Source of the DNA: Hygrocybe punicea
Taxonomy: Eukaryota > Basidiomycota > Agaricomycetes > Agaricales > Hygrophoraceae
Reading direction: 5' to 3'
Length of the DNA stretch: 64,000 nucleotides
NCBI GenBank assembly: GCA_963556145.1
Contig: OY744472.1
Location: forward strand, 5,084,001 to 5,148,000
A program made the position numbers and the translations under genes. The notes beneath the pieces were generated by a model that worked only from the letters and a program-made list of their open reading frames with translations, was not told the DNA's origin and made no database searches. This document shows, piece by piece, positions 1 to 10,240 of this stretch; the stretch's first letter is position 1, and each line of letters opens with the position of its first letter.

Positions 1-1
1 A

Positions 2-268
2 TACATTGTGCAACTGCCCACCCCACAAGGCATAGCTACCCATGTTGCCATCCAATGCCTTAGGCCTGCATCAGCAGTTGATGATCCATTTGAGGTCTTT
101 CCCGTACTCCGTGCTCGAATGTGGGGTGTGCAACTGGCTGATCTGGAAATCATCTCCATAAATCACATCCATGCCCACTTCACCTACCTGTTATCAAACT
201 GGGAGGAGCAGGATGTCAAGGTCGTTATATCAATGTCGCGTGTAAGCAGCCATATCCTACCTTGGTGA
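2..268 (+). pseudogene. Fragment of a transposon-associated hypothetical ORF
   Basis: The open frame runs from the window edge to a stop near 268 and has no convincing start, so it is a 3' fragment. The part around residues 25-75 contains a DPFEVFPVLRARMWG stretch followed by an IHAHFTYLLSNW stretch and ends at a plausible GT donor. This resembles the C-terminal region often seen in large transposon ORFs of mushroom-forming fungi, but I cannot name a domain. It could also be the tail of a real host gene outside the window. Confidence 0.25.
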
Positions 269-2557
269 ATGGTGCTGACTCAACTTCAGGTGTATTGATC
301 TGCCAGCACAGGTTTTAGGGCCCAATTAGTTGTATGACGTAGCATTAAATTAAATGAATATCAAGGCGTCATCCATGTGTGAATGTTATCATTTTGTCAC
401 TCAAGTGCCTCCTCAGTGTGTGCTGAGTGTGTGATCAGTGACACACTTGAGTGTGCGAAGCATTATGGGCCATGCAAAATGATTTAGTTCCGAAATATTT
501 TGCAAAGGCTAAATCTTATTGTAAAATATGGAATGTTGTGACTTGCAAAATCCTTGGCCAAAATTCTGCATTTGGTGAGGTTGAATAAACAAGATTTTGA
601 TGTCTTGCAAAATTGATTGAATTTGATATTTTTTACAATTATTTTGACAGCTGACAAGGTATGGGAAAACTTTCACTTTTGTCTACATTTTCACTCAGAA
701 CAATACTTTTGAATTTGATTCATTTTGTGTCGAGATAAATTCCCACAAATCTTTGTGTTTAAATAGAATTTCGCAAGTTATTATGTGTGAAATTTTAATT
801 GGATTTTGCACGGTTTAAAATCAAATGCAAAACTTTAACAGGCTTCCAATCATTTTGCAATCATCTTGCATCCTGCAAAATAGTGCGGTGTCAGCAGTGA
901 TATCAGGAGTATACCATAATTTTTCCATTATTTATTTATCAGAAAATGCATTCACTAGAGCATTTGAATGTTTGGTTGTGTTACATTTCTTTGTCCTTAG
1001 TTATATTTTCAAACTTAGCGAAACTCCTCTGCATCCAAAGGATGAAAAGGAAAATGTGGCGAAGCAAAAGACCTGAGTATGTAAGATAGGCCTAGTTGGG
1101 CATCACATGATTTGTGACAGACTGTGACCTGCTGATTTAAAGTGTCAATGCATTGACATGTACCTCCCATATTCTGGACAAAAAAGCCTGCTAAATAATA
1201 TGTAGAAGTTGTAAATTGAAAAAGCTTTTCGAAATAATGTATTAAATATTCTGTGTGAGAAGTGTTTCCATATATGTATCCGGGAGTACACAATGTCCTC
1301 AGTACTTTTTGGCAGCCCAGGCGGCTTGCTTCCCATTGAGCCCTTTTTGATATGCATCCTTGTCCAGGTCAGTCTCTGAGTACTTCCTCTTTGCATATTG
1401 TCCTAGATTCCAAGAGTTGTTTTTTTGTCCTCCCAATGCTCCCATTGATTTTTTTTTGGGTTGACACAATCAGCCAGTTTTATCATAACTTAATTTCTCC
1501 TCATCAAGGTTGAAACTCAATGATCGGAAACCTACATTGTATTCAAAATATATTTGTCTATAAAATGTAGGTGCTCAATCAGGAGAGAAATTTCATTTCA
1601 AGGCAAAATTATGGTGGAGATTCAGTATACGCTTTAGTCATGTGATGCCCGCAACTGAAAGGCAATGAGAGTTTGTCACAAGTCCACGTTCACAAATAAT
1701 GTCCGAAAATTGTCGAGTACAAGAACGAACCTTGAATCCCAACAGTCCGGAGGCCGTACCAGTCAAACAACTCGTAATGTGAATTTGTGTCCAAGTGCAC
1801 GAGTTGTTCCTAATAACCTACAGTTACGGTCAGATACAGCAATCAGGGCTGCCAAAACGACGATAACGACGATAAATCCGGTACCCCGATCCGTTTTGGG
1901 TTCTAGAAGTGACTTCTTGTGACAATTAGGGAAGTTTTCGAGGGATGGTGAGCGGAGGTGCTCACTTCCGATCATCCAACCAGACAACCAGACAAGTATC
2001 GCTTCAAAGCTATCCTTGGCCAATAGTACTGGTGATACAGGAATAAAAAAACGTTTTGACTTCCAACTCGTGCCTGTTCCCGGGCCGCGGCACATTTTTA
2101 CTAAATCGAGTGAGCAACGCTACGGGTGTCTCGTAAAACTGATTGTTGCGCGCCTTCAAGCTTCAAGCTTCAAGTTTGGGCGCGCAGAAGGTGAGTAGAG
2201 TCACAGCTGTCCTGCAAACTGAACAAAGCTCTCAAACCCCTCCGGCGTTGCAGCAGACTTCGTAAAACATGGTTCGGGATATCGGATGACGGAACCGCAG
2301 AAGCCCCACTAGGCCATCAAACCGTATTTGACAAAACACGCCCTTTTGTTCTTGTACCAGGAGCGTTCGGTTCGGACACGAGACAAACTGTCCTCCTGAG
2401 TCCTCACCCTTCCGGTATATGGCCACACTCTCCGCACAACTCTGCACCCCCGAAGAGCAGAAATTATCTGCGCATGTTAATCCTCCATTACATTGTCTGA
2501 CCCGTGACGAAAGCATTGCCCTCGCGGTGTGTGTTGCTTTCCGTAGGAAATGAATAA
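269..2557. other. Long stretch without a supported gene; TTGCAAAAT-rich segment
   Basis: No open frame here looks like protein. Between about 470 and 890 the motif TTGCAAAA and its complement TTTTGCAA recur at least eight times in both orientations, the pattern seen near the ends of the 8-bp-TSD elements elsewhere in the window, but I found no matching terminal repeats or duplication. The rest (1650-2550) is unremarkable and presumably holds the 5' exon and promoter of the receptor gene that follows. Confidence 0.35.
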
Positions 2558-3938
2558 AAAAAATTGACTATCGAAGAGCAGTTCGTGGCACAGGGGAGTG
2601 CCCTGTCGCTGCTGGCTTGCCTGGTGACTTACTGTTTGATTTTAGTGAGTATATTGTTAATAATAGGAGGTGCCGTACTTTTGTAGAACGCATATCTAAT
2701 CTGAGCCAGAGAAATATCCGCTATTACGCTCGGCGAACACCAGGGAAATGGCGTTTGATAAAGGTGCCCATGGATATCTACCTAGTACGTTGCTGATCAT
2801 CGTCAGTTTGCCTCTCATAAATACGTTTGGGATAGCTGTCATTGTTTACGGCAGATTTTGTGCAAGCCATTGCAGGTGTCATCAACGCAAAATGGGTGCA
2901 AGATGGAAAGTCTCAGTTGGGGGGTTTGTGTACAGTACAAGGTGGAGTAACGACTTGGACGTTCATGGTTCGATTTGGGAGTTGACAAGTCATGCAGGTG
3001 TCTCCCTCACAATAGGCGCAATAACTGTAGCCACCAACGCTCTCGTAGGCGTCTAAATTTTTTGCCGTTTGGTTGCTACGTGTCTCAGCAGCTAGTCCTC
3101 TGCTATGTAGGCAATCGCGGTCCACACATTCGTCATGGTCTGGTGTAATAAAGGCTTCCATGCCAACTTGGTTGCCTACATCGCTGTCGCTACCTCCTGG
3201 CTTTTCAGCATCTTATATACCGCAATTGTGGGCTGGCTTCATCATCGCGAACCCAACTCGATTTTCCGGCCTTCCCCAGTGCGTATTCATACCGTTGCTC
3301 ATTCCCCTGATCTCATAATGCCTAGTACTGGTGTTGGATCGGGAAAAACTACTTGGTCCATCGACTCTTGGGAGCATACGTTTGGATGTGGATATCACTC
3401 CTTTTCTCTGTGGTCTTATATGTCCCTTTATTCTTCTGGGGCCGGGGAAACATCACGGTGGGCGAACGGCTTTGGGATTTCAAAATCCATAAGCGAGAGA
3501 ATGTCGAGGATCCGCGAGGCGTGAGGCGTCATTCCCTGAGCATGATCGCGTACGTAAATTACCTTGTGTTAAATGGAGGGCGTTATCGGGATGCCGACTC
3601 TTGCCTCCCTGAACAGCTACCCACTTGTCTATGCAGTCCTTACCCTCCCCCTCAGCGTAGGCCGATGGATAGGTTTCGTGCAGGAAAACCGCGGTGACAG
3701 AATAAACCATGTCCCTCCCGGAGCGACCATCGCTGGTCAAGCGATCTTCTGCTTGAGTGGGATAGCTAACGTTCTGCTCTTTCTCTTGACGCGTCCGAAC
3801 CTACTCCTATTCGGGAGAAAGGTCATCGACAACGCTCACGAAGGGGGCGATGTCGTCGATATCACCCACGAGGGGGACCAAGCCTCCCTGTTCAACGAGG
3901 CAGACTCGATTGAAGGCGACCCGAGTAAAATGTTCTAG
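2558..3938 (+). CDS. Seven-transmembrane receptor, Git3/GPR1-like family
   Basis: Probable G-protein-coupled receptor of the plasma membrane, of the fungal Git3/GPR1 (carbon-sensing) type. The readable exons give a first helix (ALSLLACLVTYCLIL), an intracellular KWRLIKVPMDIY segment, the NAKWVQDGK loop, AIAVHTFVMVW, the LVAYIAVATSWLFSILYTAIVG helix, the YWCWIG motif and helix five (3326-3549), then YPLVYAVLTLPLSVGRWIGF and a last helix ending LTRPNLLLFGR, with an acidic tail to the stop at 3938. Introns at 2645-2706, 3279-3325 and 3550-3616 are supported because they restore these motifs. The start lies in an undetected upstream exon: the frame opens at 2558 without ATG. Splicing between 2760 and 3110 is unclear and may contain a frameshift, so the copy could be a pseudogene. 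Family is fairly sure; the ligand is unknown. Confidence 0.65.
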
Positions 3939-4905
3939 CCATAGTCCGAAGCGGGTGGGGTGGTGGTGGTGCGATTACAGTTCGGGGGGGGTGGGGGAGG
4001 GGGTGGTTTCGGACGCTGTGTGGTTATGGTGATGCCATGGACTGTTTCATTCCCCAAGTCGATTTGCTGTTGGCAAATGTCGTTTTTATCATGGTTGGAA
4101 TACTTGGAATATGATAATTCACCGATTGCACTCGCAGTTGTCCGACAAGACAAGAGATTTAAAAGGTTGAATTTGATATGGAAAGACCGACTTGACCTTT
4201 GATTCACGATGCCACGCTATTGAATGACCCATGGGGAGCCGCAACATTGTTTGAGTTTTGGAAGAACCAACAACGGCGGGACCGAGAGAAGCCAACTTGA
4301 AAACTTGAAGGCACCGACCTCGTTGCACAGATTCTCGGAAGCGTTGGCAGCACGCGCGGTCCAAAGGTCACTCGGTGCTGTCGTAGTCCATGTTGGCAGC
4401 GTAACTACCCTCGTTTGCGCTTTCCAAGCGCTTGGTTCCCCGGTTTTCGCCCTCCATTGGTCTTTCCAAGCCCTTCAATTCCCCCAGACGACTTCTTCAT
4501 GACGCCCCCGGACTTTTCGTCTGCGTAGCCTGCCGGTGGTGTTACGTCCAACGCTTGCGCCGGGCAGTTCTCTTGCTCGATCCTTGGTCTTGCGTGATCT
4601 CTGTGCATTGTGCTGCGCATGCAAGGCTTTCCAGACGTACTTCGATATGGCAGTCGTTCTGCATGTCTTGTGTTGCTTTGGGCATCTCGAGAGCCTCTGT
4701 TGAGCCCTTTTATTAAAAGATCTATGGTTGCGTTCTAATTTCGAAGTCTACCTCTGGCATTGGAATCGAAAGAATATGGATCACCTTTTCTGTCGTGGTT
4801 CAGAACTATAAAGCAGGGGTGGTTGACCCTCGAGGTCATCGTCTTACACCTCGCCTTTTCTTACCGCCCTCGCTACTCAACTCCAAACCGCTATCCACGC
4901 CAACA
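3939..4905. other. Intergenic, no gene seen
   Basis: The stretch holds a short G-rich run near 3980-4005 and no coding-like frame. Its last 100 bases carry the TATA box and 5' leader of the downstream secreted-protein gene. Confidence 0.5.
4807..4812 (+). promoter_or_regulatory. TATA box of the first HsbA-like gene
   Basis: TATAAA lies 99 bases upstream of the ATG at 4906. The second HsbA-like gene has the same element at nearly the same distance, which supports it as the core promoter. Confidence 0.6.
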
Positions 4906-5690
4906 ATGGTCAAATTCATCGCAATTTTATGCTTCGCGACTCTCGTCGTGTCCGGCTTCGCTACTCCCCATGTGAAAAGGGACATAGACGCCGCTTTGAT
5001 GATGGTCTCAAAGGGCGTTACCACCCTTGCAGCTGCGGTGCAGACCTTCGAGCAATCTCCCAAGAGTGTCCCTGCTGCTATGGTGAGTTTAAGCCAGACA
5101 CGTCTACTCATCTCTTCATCTGAGCGTGTTTTGGCATTCCACATTTGTTTTGGAATTTCTCTCAAATAAATTGTCAAGGCGATTCACACCGAATCCCAAA
5201 GTCTTGGCGCTAACCTGCAAACTGCCACGACCGATGCGAGGGTAAGCTCATCCCACTGCACACGGGTCTTTTTCCCCCCCTCTGATATCCCTGCCTTTGC
5301 TTTTGTGTACGACTTCTACAGAGCGGCGGAACTTATTCGGAGCCTCAGACAGCCAAGATCTTCTCGGCAATCGTTGCCTTTCAACCCCTCGTTTTTTCTA
5401 CTCTCCGAGTTCTTGAGGGTCTGAAGCTCGCCTTTACGACCCTCCCTATCAACAATGCTCCTCAGCTCGTACACACCGATCTCGTGCAGCTTGCTTTAGA
5501 AATAAACAATTGTTTCGAAGCTGTCATCGCTGACTGCACGGTACGTATTCTTACCATTCCAACACAATCATACACACACACATGACACCCTCTCTCATAC
5601 GTCACACAGCCCGACCAAGTAGCAAAAGGAACTGCTCTGAAGAATTCTTTCGGTTCGGCTTTTGCCACCGCCATCGCTACCTACAACTGA
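4906..5690 (+). CDS. Hydrophobic surface-binding protein A (HsbA)-like secreted protein
   Basis: Small secreted protein of the HsbA/cell-wall galactomannoprotein family, thought to coat hydrophobic surfaces and help recruit hydrolases; it acts outside the cell. Four exons join in frame: 4906-5082, 5179-5241, 5322-5540 and 5610-5690, giving 179 residues, the usual family length. Residues 1-20 form a signal peptide ending at FATP, followed by a Lys-Arg processing site (HVKRD). The mature part is predicted helical, with the family pattern VVTFQ/PLVFSTLRVLEGLK and a conserved Cys pair near the end (NNCFEAVIADCT). All introns are GT-AG. It is followed by a second member of the same family on the same strand, so this is a local duplication. 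Confidence 0.85.
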
Positions 5691-6295
5691 GCTGTCTGTG
5701 TTGATATTTCTTGGGTGCGAAAAAGCCTCTGACCGTTTTTTTTTTTTTGCTGAGTTTGGAGGCAAGTCTTGGAGCTCTTGGACGATGTAGTTCGTCATTG
5801 AATTTTTGTCAATATATGAAAACGCCGTGCTATATATATCTTTGGTTACCCATTTCCGATTTGCTACTTGTCAGTCATGCAACTTGAAAGCTTTAACCTT
5901 GAGCCCGAAGTTGTGCTGGGATTTGGATCTCTTCTACTGGTATTCCGCACTGGAACACGTCATCCAGCTTCCCGTTCATTTTGTGAGCTATCAATAAGCC
6001 GCAACGGGATTCTTGACCCACGGATGACTCGGATGTGGTTAGCTCAGGCTGGATCGGTTACGTGGCTCATAGTTCTCGTCTCATCGAGTCTCATTCAGTT
6101 CCTGCAGCGGCTGCAGCGGCTAGTTGCACTAGCCTGAACGGGTCTTTAGGTTATCAAGCCTAGTCTTTACAACCTTGAGAACTTGAACTTCGCGGTCCGG
6201 AGTAGACGTTACAGCGATTTCAAAGTTCCAAGCTCGACACCCGTCATTGCGCAAATGTCGACGGGAAGCTGTATACGTATAAGCTTAGCCCCCTG
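5691..6295. other. Intergenic, no gene seen
   Basis: This contains the 3' region of the first HsbA-like gene and AT-rich spacer. Short open frames on the + strand lack protein-like composition or splice structure. Confidence 0.45.
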
Positions 6296-6694
6296 ATGCT
6301 GTTCCTCCGCGACTTGATGAGAGCCTGTTCAAAAAGCTATGTAGATTCCATTATCGGGGGGGTTCTTGTTGGCCTGACCCTTGAATTTATTTTTTGGCCA
6401 TTGGTAAGTCATGTAATACAATATCAACCACGCAGCTGCACGCAGGGTTTTTTTGACAAGATCCAAGTTACACTAGTACTGGCAGTCATCGCATATGCAT
6501 ATCGCAACTTTGTTCGAGTATCCACAAGAGAAGGGGCCTCCTTTATGCTTTCTTCGCACTGAATGTCTTTTACAAACGAGAATCCCGGATGGGCCGCCAG
6601 AGATGATGATGCTGATCCCCGCAGAATTATAAATGTCAACAATCCAGTAGTGCGCGGCGCGGAGCTCTCTGCCAGGATCATCGTGGATGACTGA
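6296..6694 (+). CDS. Unrecognised small membrane protein, possibly a broken gene
   Basis: I do not recognise this gene. The ATG at 6296 opens a frame with one clear hydrophobic helix (IIGGVLVGLTLEFIFWPL), a possible intron (GTAAGT at about 6403 to an AG before the GFFDKI segment) and a second hydrophobic stretch (VTLVLAVIAYAY). Beyond 6540 the protein-like text continues in other frames: FFALNVFYKRES, then RRIINVNNPVVRGAELSARI ending at a TGA near 6694. This means either undetected small introns or two frameshifts. It lies between the two HsbA-like genes. It may be a relic. Confidence 0.3.
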
Positions 6695-7043
6695 ATTATC
6701 GCTTACAACCTTGTACGATTTTTTTCTTCTTTTTCAGGTTAGTTTCCTCCCTCGACGAGTTCGAATTCAAGGTCATTGCGTCCCGGCGCTTTTAGGTTTC
6801 CATCCGCGGATTCCAAAGCGATATATATATATATATACACCCGCTCGGGTGACAATGACAGTTTGGCAATGTGTCGTGAGTCGTGTCGTGGTAAGCCTTT
6901 TCGTTTTCCGATGGGATTCGCAATTCAAAGGCGGAAAAATCCTGACGGGGACAGGTGACTCTAAAACAGGTCCGCTGGACGTCCATTCAAACTAATTATA
7001 ATATGGCGAGGCGGGCTTCGGTTGGTTGCAGGAACAAAAAAGC

Positions 7044-7049
7044 TATAAA
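7044..7049 (+). promoter_or_regulatory. TATA box of the second HsbA-like gene
   Basis: TATAAA lies 104 bases upstream of the ATG at 7148, mirroring the arrangement of the first paralogue. Confidence 0.6.
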
Positions 7050-7147
7050 GCCTGCCTCGAATTCCTCAGGTTCAACATCCAATCGTTCGACCCTCTTTCT
7101 CATTCTTTTTGTCTCCCGTCCGTCTTGCTGCTGCTACAGTCTTCCAA

Positions 7148-7905
7148 ATGGTCCGACTTTTGACTTCGTTCTTGGTGCTCACTATTCTCGCCGTTGGTTT
7201 TGCCAATGCCAATCCCGTCGCAAAGCGCGATACCGATCAAGATTTAACCGCTCTGGGTGATCAGTTCAGCCAGGTGAAGACCGACGTCGACGTTTTCTGC
7301 CCAAATAATACTCCCGATAACTTCTGGGTGAGTTCTCCTTGGTTCCTTCAAAAATGCGGATTACTAACTGCTAGCCATCCTATTCCTCTCAGGCGATCCT
7401 GACGGACACGGAGATTCTCAGGTCAAACCTGGCAACTTGCGCCAATGACTTTCTGGTATGTTGAGCCATTAATTTATTACACACACACACACACAACAGA
7501 AATTCGTGCGACGTTCATTGTTCTTCCCATGGCGCAGACCACTGGAAACTGCTCCGAATCTGATACCGACATGGCTATTAACCATATGAAAGAGATGCAG
7601 CGGCCCGCCCAAGATGGCTTGACCGACCTGATAAACGGCAGAGACTCCTTTGAGAACTGTAGCGTCCCTCGAGCTCTCGAGATGATGAGGCAAGATATCA
7701 TTCAGACACACGGCAGCTACGCACAGTTCGGATACGCTTTTGTCAATTGTGCTCCCGTACGTTTATCACTCAGTCACTACTGAATTCGCCCTCTGACCGC
7801 CCTCCTACTGGATCACTCAAGGCTGACCGTCAGCAGGAGTGCCAGGGAATATTAGGACCGATGTACAAGTTATACTCAGAGGCCACTACGGCCTTCCAGA
7901 GCTAA
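7148..7905 (+). CDS. Second HsbA-like secreted protein, Cys-richer paralogue
   Basis: Secreted paralogue of the protein at 4906. Exons 7148-7327, 7393-7455, 7538-7756 and 7837-7905 join in frame to about 176 residues. Residues 1-20 are a signal peptide (hydrophobic core FLVLTILAVGFA), then a Lys-Arg site (VAKRD). Exon lengths of 60, 21 and 73 codons match the first gene (59, 21, 73) and all introns are in phase 0, although the sequences have diverged strongly. This copy has more cysteines (FCPNN, ATCAND, GNCSES, ENCS, VNCAP, ECQG), suggesting a disulfide-stabilised fold. The last acceptor could also be three bases upstream, adding one Gln. Family assignment rests on gene structure and synteny more than on sequence. 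Confidence 0.72.
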
Positions 7906-8121
7906 GCGACTTTTCAATCCGGGAGTCATAGGAAAAAGTCCCTTAGGGGTATGAAACTGAACATTGACTGTTTTACGAACACTTTTCCCCTGAATTCAAT
8001 TACAGTACCATCCAAATGGAGTTCTAAGTTGCATTTGAAGACATTACCGCCGTCCGGCAGAACGAGAATGAAAATTTTACTTCCACGGCTCGTTCTTAAG
8101 CAGCACCAAATCGAATGGTCA

Positions 8122-9907
8122 TCAATGATCGTCGGCCTTCCCTTCTGGCTTTCTGGTCTTGAAAATTCCCCGTATCCTTACGTTTTCGATGATCGTCTCT
8201 ACATCCTGCCTGAATTGTTGTTCCTGGTCCCAAGTTTTGCCTCTTCTCCTCCTGCCTAATGCGTGCAAAATCGCCATCGTGAGATTATTTATCAACGTGT
8301 GTGTAAAAACGAACACACCAATGACAGCCCAATTTCGCGTGCTAGGAATTCGCAAATTCTCGCACTCGACTTCCCATCCACAATGGAGACTAAGAGACGC
8401 GAGCCAGATACGATACATAGAATAACGGCTGGCGTTGCTCCCATCTCCGCCGAGGTTTAGCGAATCGGCAAAGTCCAAAGTCTGGATTGGGAACATTGGC
8501 ATGTTGGACCGTTCATAGCGTGCGTCAAAGGTCCATGCACAGCAAGGAATCGAAAGATATCCGGAGGCTGAATACTTGGTTGATAGCACGGGAATCCAGG
8601 GGGTGAGCTCGTCGGCATGGTTCCCGATAATGAACATGCCTGATTTCATGTAATGACTTTCCCCGGCTATGGAAGAAGATGATGTGGGGTGCGATGCAAC
8701 AGTCGGGTCGAATGCGTGGACATGAAGGTGAGCTTGACTTGACTCTGGGTAATGGTCCCATGATGTGCGTGCGCGCAGGTCGAGCCCATCGCCGTCGTAC
8801 CCTTCCGCTATTAGGATATGAGTCAAAAGCCCGTTCCCACATCTGGATGAGTGAACAAGTAATGTTGATTGATCAGACCACAAGTTTCTGATGAATACGT
8901 ACCCGAGGTCAAGAAAGCCACCAGGAGGGCGAGGCCAGTTACGCCATGGCTGGTCTATATTGATGTCAGCGTCGCCTACTGTAGAGTGATACGTATCCTT
9001 CCACAATAGCATTAAGAATGTCGCGATACCAATATCCTACGGGAACGAAAAAAAATATAATCAAACTACAGTTCTTGCAATTATATTGTGTGCAAAAGTC
9101 TCCCCTCAAAGACATGTTTTAGCGGATCTGTGACTTCTTTCCATTGATCTACAAGATGCCTGTGTCGTTCCCGCATGACGAGATACAAGTCCTGATATGC
9201 TTCTCGAGGGATCAAAGCATCGTGCATTACGCGCTTCTTGTAATTCGTCATGGCGCCCCAGCCATACCGATGCAGTGTATCGAGAAGGCCCAAGCACGTT
9301 CGATACAACCGTGAATTGGGGTCAGTCGGTGTATCTGGAAGAGGGAGCACTTCGATCCGTAATATTGGTGGGTCGGAGGAGACGTAGCGAAATGCGAGAT
9401 GGGAGACCGCTGGATGATAATAAGGAAGGCCAATGTTAGGGCCCGTCACCGGAGTGAAGACCATCAAAGAAGGCAACAGTTGATCGTTATGGTGGCGGGA
9501 GCCATACAAGGTGCAGTATTGTTCCAAGCTGGCATCGCGGCCTGGTCTACGCGGTAACAGCCTGCGAAAGATGGTTCGAATTTGACGAAGATCATCGAAT
9601 TGGGGAAGCAGAGTTGGGAAATCTGTGTCCCATTCTGATACCGTTTCAGATCGCAGAATTAAAGTAGAGTTATATTCGGGATGGTGAGTGAGTTGGCTGA
9701 TAGATACATCGAACTATAACTTCATCAGCGTTTGTACGTGCAAGTATATCACTTAAAACTGAGCGTAACCCTTACCAGTTCTAGAGGAAAATTGGCGGGG
9801 CAACTGATGAGTGGCAACCAAATGTGTCCTTCACTTGCCAGAGGCACACAAGACGATGTTTGTATGTTGAATGGCGAAGGTTGGAAATGAGAGCGTTCTA
9901 GGGACAT
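8122..9907 (-). CDS. TRM44: tRNA(Ser) uracil-44 2'-O-methyltransferase Trm44
   Basis: AdoMet-dependent enzyme that methylates the 2'-OH of U44 in tRNA-Ser; cytoplasmic. Splicing complement(8122-8255, 8319-8842, 8903-9036, 9114-9713, 9776-9907) gives 507 residues in frame. An N-terminal LISCPANFPLEL / LTHHPEYNSTLILRSE block and the SAM-binding motif GGFLDLGCGNGLL (restored exactly by the 8843-8902 intron) identify the family. It is followed by GYGLDLR-type text, then IGNHADELTPWIPV and the SIPCCAWTFDARYER catalytic-region block, and it ends in an RKPEGK tail. The 9037-9113 intron is the weak point: keeping the usual KHVFE residues would need a non-GT donor, while the GT donor loses three residues. 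The start is the ATG at 9907; an upstream ATG at 10015 only adds unrelated sequence. It is convergent with the HsbA-like pair. Confidence 0.88.
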
Positions 9908-10026
9908 CTCGGCCGGGCCATCAGGAAAACGTGGAGACACAGGGATTTCCAGACAGATCTTATCAACAGATAGCTGACTGATATCATGTGATATAGTGAT
10001 ATATAAGCTTATCACAATTTAGAACT

Positions 10027-10240
10027 CTGATAACAATATTGTCATACTATTCCTGTAGCTATCACATTGATATTTTAAGATCAAGTCATGTAATTCTGAT
10101 AACAATATTGTCACACTATTCCTGTAGCTATCACATTGATATTTTAAGATCATGTCATGTAATTCTGATAACAATATTGTCACACTATTCCTGTAGCTAT
10201 CACATTGATATTTTAAGATCATGTCATGTAATTCTGATGT
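10027..10240. repeat. 69-bp tandem repeat, about three copies
   Basis: A 69-base unit beginning CTGATAACAATATTGTCA starts at 10027, 10096 and 10165, with a fourth start at 10234 that breaks off. Copies differ at only a few positions. There is no spacer variation, so it is a minisatellite rather than a CRISPR. It lies about 120 bases upstream of the Trm44 start codon, possibly in its promoter. Confidence 0.9.

Noticed and set aside
8903..9012. Continuous 296-codon ORF as the complete methyltransferase
   Set aside because: It reads through two introns and lacks the N-terminal half; splicing restores the SAM motif exactly.
10027..10240. Possible CRISPR-like array
   Set aside because: The 69-bp units are contiguous without unique spacers, and the genome is eukaryotic.
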